Shown here: one piece after another, positions 1-13,080 of the stretch
Position numbering within the stretch: position 1 is the stretch's first letter
How the letters are laid out: each line of letters begins with the position of its first letter
Assembly: GCA_950295325.1 (NCBI GenBank)
Contig: OX485806.1
Location: forward strand, 6,760,001 to 6,824,000
Direction: 5' to 3'
DNA: 64,000 bases
From: Polytrichum commune
Taxonomy: Eukaryota; Streptophyta; Polytrichopsida; Polytrichales; Polytrichaceae
Notes under the pieces: model-generated
Database searches by the model: none
Told to the model about the DNA's origin: nothing
What the model saw: only the letters and a program-made list of their open reading frames with translations
Program-made: the position numbers and the translations under genes

Positions 1-2590
1 AGTTTAAATGAGCTGTGAAACATAGTATGAAACTTGTAATTTCTTCAAGTTGGAGAGATAAATAAACTGTTTTCTTTTGTTCTCGATTCCTGTTCATTCT
101 GATGAAATGTAGGTTTCAAACTTCTCTGACAACGGAGAAAATGTGACGCGTAAAACAAGACAGACTTCTCAATGAATGTACTCAAAGAACAAGAAAAGCA
201 CATGCTGCCACTGGCCAGAAGCTCAATGACCTTCCATTCCAATTTCCCAATCTGTGCTCAGTCGCTGGTATTGACGGATGATATTGCTCATGAAATTTAT
301 TAGACAAGCTATTAGCTGCGACTATTTATACCTTCCTTGCACTTAAAACACAATTGTACTAGTAGGAGGTAAGTGTGTGTGTGATTTAGTAATTTAATTC
401 CCCATCAAACGATGGGCAAACTATTGATAAGAATCATATTATACCTCACAAAACACCTGAGTGACCCCGAGCTGGGGTTGAGAAAGGGGTAAGGAGAAAG
501 ACATTAGCAAGAAAATCAAGAAGTTCCCCACAGCAGTCTTGAGGCACAAAATGGTCATAGTCACAGTAATAAATAACACTATCCAACTAAGAACCTCATC
601 ACTTAACCGTCCCCTTCACTACCCAATCGGGTCTCGACGACCAAGTGACTTTATCACTTGTCCTATGGCACATAATTCCACCGCGTACCACATCATTCAT
701 CAAATTGTTTGGAGAAATTAAACCACCCAGCCACCATTAGGAGAAATTAATTAACCTCCTACTTTGGGAGGTTGATTAATTTGTTGGGATATCCTCCAGT
801 TCCCACCCTCCAATTTCCACTCTTCGCAATGCAATCAGCATTGAATTAATCGGAAGATAACCCATAACCCTAAAACCACCGCAACATCACTTCGATTCAT
901 TTTCACGCCGTGAGAGCCATTAGATTTTCGTCTTTAAGGAGCTGCAGCCTCTAGGAAGCCAGGAATACCGAAAGTGGGAGAGGGCAATGACCACTACTAA
1001 GTTATATCACGCAATTCTTCGACCATCAATAAGGATCCAAACTCAGAGCACCGACTAGTCTTCTCGAAGTAGTAAGTCAAAGACAAAGAATTTAATCAAA
1101 CTTGCCACAAGTGGAATTAAACTAGGAGTTTAAGTTCTGCACCACAGACAAGGTTGAAAAATCAACAGGTAAGGAAGAAATGATCAACGTGACTCTCTGA
1201 AGAGGAAGAAGTATTCAAGTATCCTTTCTGGTCTGGTGAAGAAGATGACATTGTCGCTGCAACTTGAAACCTGGGAAGACCTGGTCAATCCGCCCTTGTG
1301 CGAAAACTTTGAGAACTGTGCATCGCAGACCAGGATCAAACTTCGATGCAAGGAGGTTTTGAAGAAGTCAAAAGTGAATAGGTGACCGTTATGAGACAAT
1401 TTTGTAATCCGGAAGAACTTGTAGCCAGAAATTGTGTTACTTTGACTGCGACAAAAGGCAATCATCGACTTAAATTGCAAATTGAAAGAGTTAAGACTAG
1501 CTGACCTCCAGGGGCATCTAAAACCCTTCTTCTGGAATCACATTCGAAGGAGATTTAATTTCAAGAATTGTTAAGTCTATGAAATCTTGCTTGGAAAAAT
1601 GTCACAAGCAAAAGGGACGTCAAGCGATTTCAGTTCTATGATTCATTGATCATTTAGTTTCTGATCATGGAAAATCTTGAAAGTGATGGCTCATCACAAC
1701 TTCAAACTAAGTTGAACTAAGTCAATGCACTCGTAACGACTGGAGGGATTAAGAGTAAAATTACGTCGTTCAATTCACTCAACCTTCAATTTGAAGTCTA
1801 TGAGCCTACAAAAATGTGATTACATTCCAAGTATCCTTAAAAGAGAACTCCACAACGGAGCAGTGCGAAATTAACTTGTACAAGTAAGATACGTTTCAAG
1901 CTTAAAGTCACTTGGAACACACTAAAAAAATGCTCAGAGCCTCAAATTGATGACACTGGAAGCAGCTATAACATACATCTCGAGAATCCATTCGGCGTAA
2001 ATATGAATTAGTAACTGTCCGCAGAGTCGCAATGTGCGCAACGGCACTTATATCTTCAACTCACATTACACACGGATAGATTGAGACGGTGGCTGAAGAA
2101 GCATGTGCTTCTTCAATAATGGATCATTTATGTCGGAACCACTTTCTTCTTGACAAATGTTTTCTCCCTTCGTAACCTAAAAAAATCTCGTTCGAAATGG
2201 GGGAAGATTCGTATATCTACTGATGCAAATGGACGCAACGTGACGGACGTCAGACGTGCAATCCTGTGCAATACCTGTACTGACGTGTGCTCACTAATTT
2301 ATCACTCTTCTGTCTAAAGTCCCTTCGATGTTGATTGTATATAGTGATTGTAGTAAGAAATAGAGCTGCCAGGAAGTTCATTAAAGGAGAAGATTCCTTT
2401 CCCTTCCATGATGACTTCTGCCACAGAAAATCATCACCCGGAAGGCGCTGTAAACGCACTGAGTCATCATGCGGGAAAGTCAATCTCTGTCAATGAGGGG
2501 CCAATTGCGTGAATTCTGATGATTGATCAAGCCGAACTTCGAACCCCCAGTAAGTAATCAAGAAAAGGGATACCAATTCTAGTATGATAA
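1..2590. other. unassigned flank, no gene recognised
   Basis: No reading frame longer than about 100 codons and no recognisable protein family was seen on either strand. The part next to 2590 probably includes the 3' untranslated region of the minus-strand VQ gene. A frame near 1184-1480 is open on the minus strand, but its translation matches nothing I know and looks compositional. I saw no mobile-element terminus. The stretch could hold exons too short to recognise by eye. Confidence 0.4.
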
Positions 2591-3163
2591 TCATGCAGCT
2601 GAATGAAGAGGTAGCTGTCGGCCTCCGGTCCTGGACGTATCTAAAGACCTCGGTGAAGCTAGCAGTGGCATGAAATTTATAGTGACCAACCTCGGCGAAG
2701 GGCGAGCTGCAGCAAGAGTCAGCCGAGTGCTCAATGGAGCAGCATCACTCATCTCACTATCTTCAAATTCCTTGCTATCTTCATATCTGTAACCACGTTG
2801 ATATGCATCATTTGAACTTCTCAGAGGATGATGCTGCCGAGACGGATGAATATCGTCCAACGGCGCGGGCCACTGATCCGCATCGGATGAAGAAGACGTC
2901 GACTCATGAGTGTCGAACGAAAACCTTGTCACAGTTTCTTCAGAAACTGATCGCCGGCCTGTCAATTTTTGCACTACGTGAAGAAACTCCTCCGGTTCAA
3001 TTTTGTAGATTTTCGGAGAGTAGGTGTGGATGATGCGTGGCGGCTTCGCACACCCGACCCCGGTCTTGCTCACTTTCAATCCTGTTGCGGTTACTCTCCG
3101 TGCAGCGGAGGAGTAAACCGGAGGCGTAGAATTATGCACTCCAAACGCCTCGCTCGTTGCCAT
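2591..3163 (-). CDS. VQ-motif-containing protein (190 aa, single exon)
   Basis: This intronless frame encodes a 190-residue protein with the plant VQ motif FxxxVQxLTG, read as EEFLHVVQKLTGR with F60, V64, Q65, L67, T68 and G69. VQ proteins are small nuclear (sometimes plastid) cofactors that bind WRKY transcription factors and modulate defence, growth and stress responses; that role is family knowledge, not shown here. A basic, proline-containing stretch precedes the motif (KPPRIIHTYSPKIYKIEP), as in many members. A serine-rich and acidic region follows at about residues 85-140. Near the C terminus is SPRLVTINFMPLL, shared almost exactly with the second VQ gene at 33965-34441, so the two are paralogues. 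The start is the ATG at 3163-3161; the upstream sequence holds a GGTCAA (W-box on the minus strand) near 3577. The short single-exon structure is usual for the family. Confidence 0.88.
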   Translation of the reverse strand: MATSEAFGVHNSTPPVYSSAARRVTATGLKVSKTGVGCAKPPRIIHTYSPKIYKIEPEEFLHVVQKLTGRRSVSEETVTRFSFDTHESTSSSSDADQWPAPLDDIHPSRQHHPLRSSNDAYQRGYRYEDSKEFEDSEMSDAAPLSTRLTLAAARPSPRLVTINFMPLLASPRSLDTSRTGGRQLPLHSAA

Positions 3164-3394
3164 TGAATAACTCGTCCACGGCGGGAGCCAGCAAAAACCA
3201 CACCGATACGTAGTATCCTAGAACTTCCCTGTCGGCAGGATGAAACGCACACACATGTCAAGCGACTCGAAATTAATGATAATCTCGATCAAGAAACTCG
3301 ACTCGACGGCACTAGAAACCTGCTAAGTTCTAACTTACTACCACAGCGCCTACACCACCGCCTCGCCTCACGCTACAAATTCACAATCACTTCT

Positions 3395-3424
3395 CTGTCT
3401 GTCTGTCTGTCTGTCCGTCCGTCC
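3395..3424. repeat. (CTGT)n / (CCGT)n microsatellite
   Basis: About seven tetranucleotide units, CTGT drifting into CCGT, lie some 230 bases upstream of the minus-strand VQ start codon and so probably in its 5' untranslated region or promoter. Length variation here could be polymorphic. Confidence 0.85.
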
Positions 3425-3576
3425 TTGCAAACCTGTCCGAACTTGAGATTCTTGCAATCATTAAACACAAATTCATCCGTTGTACACAGCCCCGTACTTC
3501 GCACACACACAATTTATACCTGCGGTTGTGCCACGAGCTCACAAGGCACTTTCCTGCCTCCCCTCTTATGTATCAC

Positions 3577-3582
3577 GGTCAA
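3577..3582 (-). promoter_or_regulatory. candidate W-box upstream of VQ gene
   Basis: GGTCAA on the plus strand reads TTGACC on the minus strand, the W-box core bound by WRKY factors. It lies about 415 bases upstream of the VQ start codon. A six-base match can occur by chance; the interest is that VQ proteins are WRKY partners. Confidence 0.3.
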
Positions 3583-3699
3583 AGCAATCAGTGTCTTCGG
3601 AATATCGACACGCTAGAGGCCAAGACTCATTACAAACAATCACAGACCACTCCCTTACGATGATCATTCAAGATTATTCAAGTACCTATTCCCTATGAT

Positions 3700-5500
3700 G
3701 AATCTTAGTACCAGCAAGGTGAGAGCAATGAGCATCCCCTTCCTTTGCCCTGCCCCCGACGAAGTATTCCTCCCCGAAACCCGCCCTTGGCTACCTAAAT
3801 CTGCACCTATCTAATGATAGCAGTTACCAGCTTATTACCGACGTAGGCTGGTACGACTGTCGCCAACTGTTCCGCCGCAGGGATGCACCATTCAGCAGCA
3901 AATTCATTTGTACATATCGTTGTATCCGAGCATGTTCCGAACGTCCACAAAAGCAAACCAATCCGAAGAACACCAAGGCCTCTGAAGCTCGGCGGCTATG
4001 GCGACAGCCTTACCAGCCCCGCCACTGGCTTCACAGATTCTCATCCGACGGCCCAGATTCCCTAGCGACCATGACCAACGGCCCAGATCGTCCGATCCCC
4101 CATCGAAGGCGTATGTTTCCTCTCCAGGCCGCCCACCGCCCCCGTCGTCGCCAGCCTTGCCACCGGTTGCACAGGATCCCATCCAACGGTCCCGAACTAC
4201 TCGGTGGATAGATCGACGGCCCACTTACGCTTCCCGGCCGCCCATGTGAGGGTGCTCATCTCGATGCCACAACGGCTTGGGCAACCGTATGTCTCTATTT
4301 TGGGTATAAATACGTTGCAACGTGGACAGGCCCCGGCTTCAACGGCATCGTATACTCTCCGTATATACATAGTAACGTATATATACGGATAAAACCCTAT
4401 TAACAATAGGGAAATACTCCTCCCTCTTTGCCACCCCAAGACTCCGGAAGAGTCCCGGTAACTTTATAAGGTGTTGGGGAGCACCCGCACCTTCCAATTG
4501 CGATATGCGGATCGGTTTAGTTATATAGACTCATAGCCGACGTTGGTGTTGAAGATTTGGCCCACATCTTCAAGTGTTACCCTAAATATGATGTTTATTG
4601 TTACATAGTGCTCTATCTTCTCATTATCGATGTAACATTTTATCCAGTAAATTTTGTTAATGCTTTGTAATGTTGAAACAACCAATTTGACATTTGTCAG
4701 TGAAATATATGAGATATACAATAAACAAACAGATTTGGGCGAGCCAACCCATACATTCGTTGCTTGTTGGATGCCAAGGAACTAGTGTACGGGTTGTTTC
4801 GCCCCAACCAAAGAAACGTAGCATTGCATGATTCCAAATAATAAGTGACGACACTAAATGCAGTAATTTAGTGCAGCTATCTAATGTTTGCCATCCTTCA
4901 TCAAGTTGTTTAGTATTTTGAACTCTACTAGTGGTCTTATAGAAGTTAATGTACATGTGTTTCTTTGAATCTTATATTAGTTTGGGTAACTACAGTGGAG
5001 ATGATCATATTTAGTGTGGATTGGTGAAGAGTCGTTAAAATAGTGGTTGTTGAGATCGAAAATTTTAAGGGGCCTGGAAGTCCAAACCGTGATGGGAAAT
5101 TCAAGCGCAAATTGTGGGGGGGTGGGGAGCACGGAGACTTTCCGTTGCAATTGATGCCCACAATGGAGTAAACTAAACTTTCATCCGATCTCCTTGAAGC
5201 TTCAAATGACATCTTCAAGCATCATCTCGCTATTTCTTATAGTGGGTATTACTCCTTGGTGTGTAGTACACTACATTGTTTACTATATTTAGTGTGGGTT
5301 GGTGGAAAAAAATTACAATCATGTGGAAGTCATTTCAAAGGTTGTGTTGATTTATTAAGTGCATGTGACCACGGGGAGTTGAGGAGCACCATCACCTTCC
5401 TTGCGATCAACACCTCGGTGGAGTAAAATAAACTTCGAGCTGCTGTTGTTGAGGCTTCACATATAATTTTATTTTGCAGAGTCGCTTCCTTGAAAGAGTT
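3700..5500. other. intergenic block with short dispersed repeats
   Basis: The part at 3880-4260 is GC-richer, with repeated short phrases of the type CAACGGCCCAGAT. A TATAAAT at 4303-4309 could be a promoter or the TATA box of an old element. A phrase of the type GGGGAGCACC..CACCTTCC followed by TTGCGAT recurs near 4475, 5127 and 5375, which marks three related repeat fragments. Proline-rich frames at 3998-4249 look compositional rather than genic. Confidence 0.35.
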
Positions 5501-5544
5501 CACCAGTTGTTTCCCTCGATAATTTTGAAAATCTCAAAGTATGT

Positions 5545-5914
5545 TACCACACTAATTATTGTACTTAGTGTCATATGGTAGTTTATGTCACTGTGACTGC
5601 AATTTTCTTATGACACTCTTATGAATATGTTTACAAGCATTGTCATCCCAGCTTATGTTTAGTTTATCCAAATGTCAGTTATTGGAACAAGTTTGGTGCA
5701 TCTTGACATTTATGTAATGAAACATTGTCACGGATGGTTGAAAAATGACTTATTGAGTGACCATAATTGCAACATTGTTAATGCATAATGCCCAAAGGAG
5801 TGACAAAGAATGTTAGGTTTACAATCAGTGTTGGTGACACTACATGGGTGGTTTAGAAGTAGTAATGAGCAAGACAACTAGAATTGGTGACATAGAACAC
5901 AATATTTAGTGTAG
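5545..5914 (+). mobile_element. family B MITE, copy 1 (CACTAAAT termini)
   Basis: This ~370-bp copy belongs to a family whose ends carry CACTAAAT / ATTTAGTG inverted repeats. Internal landmarks shared with copies near 6428, 43692, 59137 and 59509 include GTCACTATGGTGAC-like sequence near the left end, GGATGATTGAAATTTGGA, TAATTGCAACATTGTTAAT, and GAGCAAGACAATTAGAATTGG just before the right end. There is no coding capacity. The CACTA ends suggest the CACTA superfamily, but a TA flank recurs, so a mariner-type origin is also possible. Confidence 0.7.
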
Positions 5915-6427
5915 TAAACATCGTATTGAGCGATGTACATGTTGTAAATTAGTCGAGTAGTTTTATTGATGTAATACGCTTCACATTTGCTTATATATGC
6001 CGTCATCCGTCACTTTACACCAATTGATGTGGTCATCATCTCATAGCTTCTTGTTCAAAGAATTAGTTGGAAACAACATTTTCAAACACAATACTAAACG
6101 TATTGCACACGGAAAATCTCCTATGCACGCTTTAGAGTCCAATGGGTCAATGCAAAAGAAAAAGAAAAAGAACGTAAACCAATTGTAGATGGCTTGCTTG
6201 TCTCAGTGGTGTAAGAGAGCTAGAAAGACGACACTTCTTGTTTCTTCTCTCTACTTATATAGGTGAAAGTCAAACTTCTAGCTCTTGGAACCCTCACACA
6301 TTCAACTCAGCATTCCCAAACATTTGGCCCCTTCTTTGACGTATTCTATGTCCACTATGTAAACTTTCAAAGGAGGGACTCAAGGAGGATTGTTTCCTTA
6401 TCATTACATGGGTTTGGTCCTTACTAA

Positions 6428-6826
6428 AACTAAACATTGTATTTAGTTTCATATGGTATGGTATGTCACTATGGTGACTTCTTTTTAATGACGTTGCTTA
6501 TGAATGAGTTTATAAGTATTATCATCCCAACGTATTTTAGTTCATTCAAATGCGAATTATTGGAACAAAGCTTGGTATATTTTGCATCGAAAACATTTCT
6601 ATAATGGACTGCTTTCATGGATGACAGGAATTCGGATGGAAAATCACTTGGTAAGTGACAATAATTGCAACATTGTTAATCTATAATGCCCAATTTTTCT
6701 ACACGGAATGATGAATAATGTTAGGTTCACATTTAGTGTTGGTGACATTACATGGGTGGTTTACAAATTAGTGTTGAGGAAGACAAATAAAATTGGTGAC
6801 ACCAAATACAATATTAAGCGTACTAA
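6428..6826 (+). mobile_element. family B MITE, copy 2
   Basis: A second copy in the same orientation, about 500 bases after copy 1. It shares GGTGTCACTATGG-type left sequence, CTTGGTAAGTGACAATAATTG in the middle and AATTGGTGACAC near the right end. Its termini are more eroded (TAAACATTGTATTTAG; CAATATTAAGCGTAC). It is noncoding. Confidence 0.65.
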
Positions 6827-7812
6827 CATGGACTCGTGTGATTTGGAACTAGGAATTAAACTCATTTTGGGATGTTTAGGTCATTGAGGCTATTTTTTTT
6901 CCTCCTACAGAAGTCCCTGAGGCATTTTACTCCAAGAAAAACCCAAAATACATCTCCTTGTCATGAGGCCAAGTGGCACCCTTGTTGAATTTTACACTCC
7001 TTTAAGTTCCAACGCTAGATTTGAACATGAAGGTTTCATGTGATTTGACTTTGAAAAGTGAAGAGGATGATCTTATGATATGTGGTTGGTCTAACATGGA
7101 GGAGGCCACTAAGGGTTGAGGGTGGAGGCAACTTGCTTGCCCGTGATCATTGATTGTCATAACAATGTCTATTTTAAGAGTATGGGGCAACATCTCAAAT
7201 TGAACACGCCCCAAACATGGCACTCAAACCCAACAAGTGAGACACCCACAACCCGGTCAATGAACTTTGACCCTCTCTAGAAGAGGAACATGAAGTCCAC
7301 ATTTACAAGAATAAATTAAACACAGTGCGCCTTTCAATTCACAACAACTATAATCATTCTTTAGCATTAAAATACCAAACCCATCATCCAATAGTAGAAC
7401 AACCTCATTAATGGTAGTTCCATACTTCTAAATTTACGACCATTCGTTCTTCTCAAATTTCATTAAATGTATGAAATTGTGTTTCTCATAGATGTGTAGT
7501 GAAATCAACTACAACGTGTGAGTGGCCAATCAAAAATGCTATGGTAGCAAGTGGGATGAAAAGTCCTCAACGTCCATGATGATCTAAAATCTAGAAACTT
7601 CTTCAATGAAGTGCACCCTAAGAGAGAGAAAAAAGAGAGTTATGGGCAAGGCTTTGATAAACAAATGATAGGTAATTTCATTTGTAGCAGATTGTTCCTT
7701 CATACCGCTAGACGAACATGGCATATGAAACATTGTTAGCTTAGAAATATATAGTTCAAATAATGACCTTTGTATTGCATAATGACTCCCTAGAGTACTA
7801 AAGATACTACGC

Positions 7813-8790
7813 GTGGAACTCTACGTTCTATTCATTGGCCTCAACGCCACAAAAGATCAATTGCAAAACACACACATATTTATTGACATCCTCAACAACA
7901 TATATCTCATTGACAATCACATCCGCTACCCCCCATCCCACAACCACCCCAACAAACTACTTATCTCAACCATAGTCCACCAAATTCTTTGGACCATACA
8001 CAACATAACAATACAAAAAGTCAGAGCACACACCAAAATCTCAGGCAACGAGATCACAAACCAACTAGCAAATGAAGGAACCACCTACAACAAACCAACC
8101 TCCACACCCCACATACACATCGCACACTCCATACCTTATTGGCTCAACGGAATCCCAACAAGCGAACATCACAGAGAAATCCACAACCTCCAAACATACA
8201 TAAACAAATACCACCGAGAAGAAAAATTGCGAATTGCAAAATCCAAATTTACATATGTTGACAAATGGGTGTCTAAACGAGCAAATCAATAAAAAAGCTC
8301 TCAAACCACTTTTGGAAAGCATCAAGCATATTTGATACACAAAATATATAACCTTAAAATTCCAATACGCCCAATACATAGGAAACCACCGAAAGAACAC
8401 ATTATGGCCCCTAACAAATCCCAACCCCAACTACACACTTTGCCCAAACCACGAAATTGGCACGTGGCCATACCTACTCTCCACTTGCACCCACCCACAC
8501 ATAAAAGGCCTTCGCATAGCCCGACACAACAAAGCAATGCACCAAATAACCCACACACTCCAATCCAACAAACACATAAGTTGCTAGACCCTAGTAAATG
8601 CTGGGAACTAACACAACCAACCTCAAGACATCACAATCCCATCATGGTTAATACAATGCACATGCATGGCCCGGCTAAAACCCGACATATTGTGATATTA
8701 GGACCCTCATAGATAGCCATACATCCATCCCCCCAAACCCATCAAACACCATAGAATTCACCTATTGCCATGATATATTCCCAAAATCTG
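7813..8790 (+). pseudogene. LINE fragment: RNase H and C-terminal zinc-knuckle region
   Basis: The frame at 7813-8292 encodes the RNase H domain of a plant non-LTR retrotransposon. Diagnostic stretches are HIFIDILNNIYLI (catalytic-Asp strand) and KVRAHTKISGNEITNQLANEG (the GNExxDxLA-like end, with the Asp replaced). After a frameshift, translation continues near 8429 with CPNHEIGTWPYLLSTCTHPH, a Cys/His zinc-binding pattern, and then near 8640 with IPSWLIQCTC. The same order of segments appears in the minus-strand copy at 28560-32420. Frameshifts and stops show that this copy is dead. The 5' part (endonuclease and reverse transcriptase) is missing, as expected of a 5'-truncated LINE. Confidence 0.75.
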
Positions 8791-8835
8791 TCATAAGAGG
8801 GGGGGGGAACCAATATATATATAAAATAATAACAA

Positions 8836-8873
<38 letters not shown>
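8836..8873 (+). repeat. (CAA)n microsatellite
   Basis: About twelve CAA units follow the LINE fragment by some 45 bases. It may be a simple-sequence tail of the LINE or of an insertion within it. Confidence 0.9.
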
Positions 8874-8875
<2 letters not shown>

Positions 8876-8879
8876 ATAT

Positions 8880-11600
8880 GACCCCCTCATTTAGACATTA
8901 AAACTTGTGGGATGGAATGTTAATCCCCTTATTACCATCACAATAGGGGAATTATGAGGCATACACAAACAATCACTCAAAGCTCTAGAGAAGCTCAAAA
9001 TACCTCGGGGGGATCACACCCCCTTACATTTTGTAACCACGTGCGATAATGGGGTATTTAATGGGGGGATATTTATGCAACTCTCAATATTTTTTCCCTC
9101 CCTATTTGTAGATATAAAGCTACTTTGACATTTTTTTTAGCCCCCTACATTTATTTGTAATTATTTAGAGAGGCTATTTTTTTGCAGCATTTTTTTTTTA
9201 ATAAATTGTACAAGTACCAAATAGTGGACAAAATATTATAGCATTGCAAAATCGACTATGTGAGCAACAAACGTTCCACACCATCCATGTCATTCAATCG
9301 GTTTTAATTAGTTATACCAATGCTAAACCATTCAAAGTCCCATTCAAAACAAAATCAATAACACTTGGATACTAATTAAAAGGTTACCAATAAACATGGA
9401 GATAACAAAATTACCAAGCTAACATAGACAAGTTGTAAACACATATAGAACAAAACAAAAAATACAATCAATTATCACAAACCACATACTCTAAAAACAA
9501 AAAATTGCATTTAAATGAAAAAAAACTAAATATAAAAATTGAAAATGTTTACTTTAATTGTGTTCACAAATACATTCAACCTTGTACCAACTAATTACAA
9601 TGTGAAGGGTTGGGATATAACTATGCATCCTCCATTATATGTCAAGGTACATGTCAATATCTTCTACAATGTCGTGATAAGACTAAAAAATTTAGAGAGA
9701 TTTAACACCAATGATGACGGATAACGAAAACTAATTATTGGCATGAGGCGGGCAACCTTCAAAGTCTCCAACCACTCCATCACGTCTTCCTTCAAGGCAA
9801 AGCGTAATCTTTCAAGTCTACCACGGTGAGGTTGCCAAATGTTGTAGGACACCATCAATCATCTACAAAAGGTTGTTGTAACAGAAGGGCAGTCAATAGA
9901 ATGTTGGCATATCGGACACTACTAATTAGACAAGTAAGAGCCACAACAAAAACTGATGAAAAATGAACCACAAGCCAACCTTAATTCTCATAATTTTATG
10001 GCTTGAAAACTAGGTTTTTTTATTTAGAGAATTGAACATGCTCATTCAAAAATCTATTCAAGACCAAACAACGAGAAAATGTGCAAATTCAAGGTTTAGG
10101 AAAACATAGTACCTAACTTCTTCCGAATTTGGATTGAAAGTTAACTCATCATCTTCATGCATTTGAAAAGTCGAATACATGCTTATCATTTCAACCATCC
10201 AATGTTCATTAATAAATGACATCTTTGAATGAAGCAAGAGAATTTCATAGATTAAATAACACCTACTAACTTAGAAAATCTTTTCTATAACAATCATTCA
10301 TAATTGGTACACTAAAAAGTGAAAATGGGTTATTTTGTGGTATGGGTATGGAGTCACAACCAATATCCTACATGGCTATCGATTTCATATAGATTTTTCA
10401 ACAAACTCATTCAAAGAGTTCTCACCAACCGGATCAAACTCAAAGACATCCCTCTCTACATCAAATGACACAATCATTGTGCAAATTATGTTATCTACAT
10501 CAACCCAAATAGAATTTGACTGGTCATATTCGAAGTTGAAGTGTCCAGGGACTATTCTAAACTAATAAAGATAGACCATAAAACCGGTTCTGACAATATT
10601 TTTTTGTTTATCTTTGTTCATCTTCTGATTGGGACGGTCAATGGGATGCCTGCAACTTCCCCACGTTGTACCTACCTTCCGTCTCATTTTTTGACCTCGT
10701 CATATACACCACGTGCCCCGGTCAATTCCATTGAGGACACATGTAGGTTGCAAATTTTTGGAAGGTGTTCCCCTAGTCCTCCTAACAATTGATTTAACTA
10801 TAGATGAGATAGTTGTCGTACTTCTCTGCATAAAATACACTCCACAATCCATCCTAAGACCCAACAATATTCTTTTTGTAGAAGATGAAACATTAATGTA
10901 ATCATCAACATCTCATCTTTCTACGCTCACATTCAGGTCTTGTAACTTTTCATCTTTCTACATCTCAGATTCAGGAGAGTGTCGGAAATCAATAGTATGT
11001 TGTCGAAAACGAACAGTGGAAGGGGAAAATCAAAGAGTTGGAGTTTGAAATCAACTCTTACCGCATGAGAGAGGAACAAGCCGAATCTTCGGCGCTCATG
11101 AAACACCATGTGTGAATGCTATGGAGCAAGAAAAAAACTCCAAAAAATGTGTCTTACCTACCGCCTTTGCGCTACGCTTCACCGCTTCACACTTCACAAA
11201 CGTAAGACCTCCTACCTGAACGCATCACCGCCTTCATGCCACTATGCTTGCCCAAACCCTAAGCAAGCCCAAGGGCCGTTGAGAAGTCACAACATTCCTT
11301 CCCCAAAAAAATCCACAACATTTTCCTCCATATTAACGCGTTTCGTTCAAATTTGAACAAAATTTAAACAATATTCATCCAAGTAGCAAACACATAATTA
11401 TTTTATTGATCCTACTACACACATTTGGGGGGATCCAATATCTATGACCCTATTTTTTTTACTAATTACTAAAATGAAGGAATTATTCACCACCTTATTT
11501 TACATATAATCATGTAGGGGACATATTTCCAATGCTATGGTAGATCTAACGAATTTATAAAATTTACCCTCAATGAATTAAATTGACCCTATGTTTTATC
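8880..11600. other. AT-rich stretch without a gene, possibly an insertion in a LINE
   Basis: Only short frames without recognisable products are present. The two LINE pieces on either side (7813-8790 and 11605-11860) are consecutive parts of one element in the order seen in the copy at 28560-32420, so this ~2.8 kb may have been inserted between them. I could not find target-site duplications or paired termini. Confidence 0.35.
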
Positions 11601-11604
11601 CCAC

Positions 11605-11860
11605 GTGGTTTCTAAAATTCCAATAGTTACCTCCCCGAGCAAAATACTCCTTCAAGAAGTCAAAAAACTCATTAAACACATACATCAAATAGCCATAAAA
11701 TACCTCACATACCTTGTCCTTAATAATAATAATAATAAAAACTCAACAACAACCAAGCCCCAATCAACCTACCCCCATGAACCCAAACACCCACACCTAA
11801 TTCACCAAAACCTCACAACCAGCACACACACACACACACACCCCCCCCCTTCCTAAAAAA
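11605..11860 (+). pseudogene. LINE fragment: extreme C-terminal segment
   Basis: The translation contains KHIHQIAIKYLTYLVLN, which matches KIIHQIAIKDLTYLVLN read from the minus strand near 28690-28750 in another copy of the family. The rest is low-complexity (AAT and CA runs). It has no independent coding value and probably belongs to the same original insertion as 7813-8790. Confidence 0.6.
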
Positions 11861-12135
11861 ACTATGATTTATAGAAGTCCACCTCGCTGAAGGTAGGAAG
11901 TACGCCTACCCTATCACCTCGTAAAACGGGATCAGGGTAAGGAAGAACATGCTCCCATTCACGTCATTGCAAATAAAAAAACACCAATATTTTTAGTTTT
12001 CATTTTATTATTATTTCATTTGTAAGAAACGGTAATTAAATTCACTCAATTCAAAAGATATGCATGCCATTCCTTTGATTTTTGTAGATCTTTTCATTTA
12101 GTTTGTATTTTCATTACTCATTATGCAACTACTGG

Positions 12136-12356
12136 TACACTGATTATCCCAATCAATGCATGTTATTATTTGGAGTTACACAATGCACTAATGTCTTACT
12201 CAAAAGTTCAATTTTTATTAATATAAAGTTCAATAGGTTGTTCAGGCATTATAAAACATAAACAACTTTGTGGGTAAAATATTACTTTCTCATTATATAG
12301 TTATTGCACTCCGTAACTCTGAATAGTAACACACACTAATTGGGATAATCAATGTA
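12136..12356. mobile_element. family C foldback MITE, copy 1
   Basis: A ~221-bp element whose two ~50-base halves are inverted copies of each other. The left end reads TACACTGATTATCCCAAT and the reverse complement of the right end reads TACATTGATTATCCCAAT. Both arms continue into a GTTAC..GGAGTTAC-like phrase. TA at each border fits a TA target duplication. It is noncoding and would fold into a long hairpin. A second copy lies at 42968-43170 and half copies near 13020 and 59440. Confidence 0.72.
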
Positions 12357-13080
12357 GTTACATAAGACAAACTCTAAAATTATTGGCGCACTTATGTATT
12401 AGACTCCCGACAACCTCTATACTTGAGGACCTAAGGGTTGTTTAACACTACATAACTATGACCAAGGGTTGTGAGAAAATTTGACTTACGATTTCTCGTG
12501 GTCAGAGTTGGAGGTCCAAAGCCACAACCACATTAAATCCTACATCATTTTTTTTCTCTTATTAACATGGTTACAACACATAGTGTGAAACAAACTTAGA
12601 CCGGGACGTGGTATTTTTCATGAATATAAAAATTCATCTAAAATAGATGATGCTTCATTTTTTGTTAAAACAACTTATTTGGTTCGTTCATCGTAAAGTC
12701 CAAGTGACCATCGAATATCATTCATTTCTAGACATGTAGGATTTCATGTCACTTTTTCATCCATATTTTGACATGGTCATTCTTATTCTTTGATGACCAT
12801 TTGTAGAACAGAGTGGGACCACCATTATTTTCTAAACCAATGAGACAATTTAGAAAGCAGTGGTCATGGTCCATGGGCACTACATCTTTTATAGTATGTA
12901 TTGTCACTTACTAGTTGTGATTACGCAATGCTATAGTTATTCACTATAGATGTCATTTTCTACCAACCGAGTTCAAATTAGTTGTTTGGACATAATAAAA
13001 CATATTATCTTTACTTGGTCAATACTTGCATAATCAATAAGAGATTATAGCATTGTGTAACCTTGACTATCCCAATTATA

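Noticed and set aside
3998-4249. Proline- and arginine-rich 83-codon frame, with overlapping frames on both strands
   Set aside because: The composition follows from locally GC-rich repeated phrases; no start context, domain or splice structure supports a gene.
8332-8712. 126-codon plus-strand frame starting MIHKIYNLKIPIRP
   Set aside because: It is out of frame with the LINE zinc-knuckle sequence that the same bases encode; it is a shadow.
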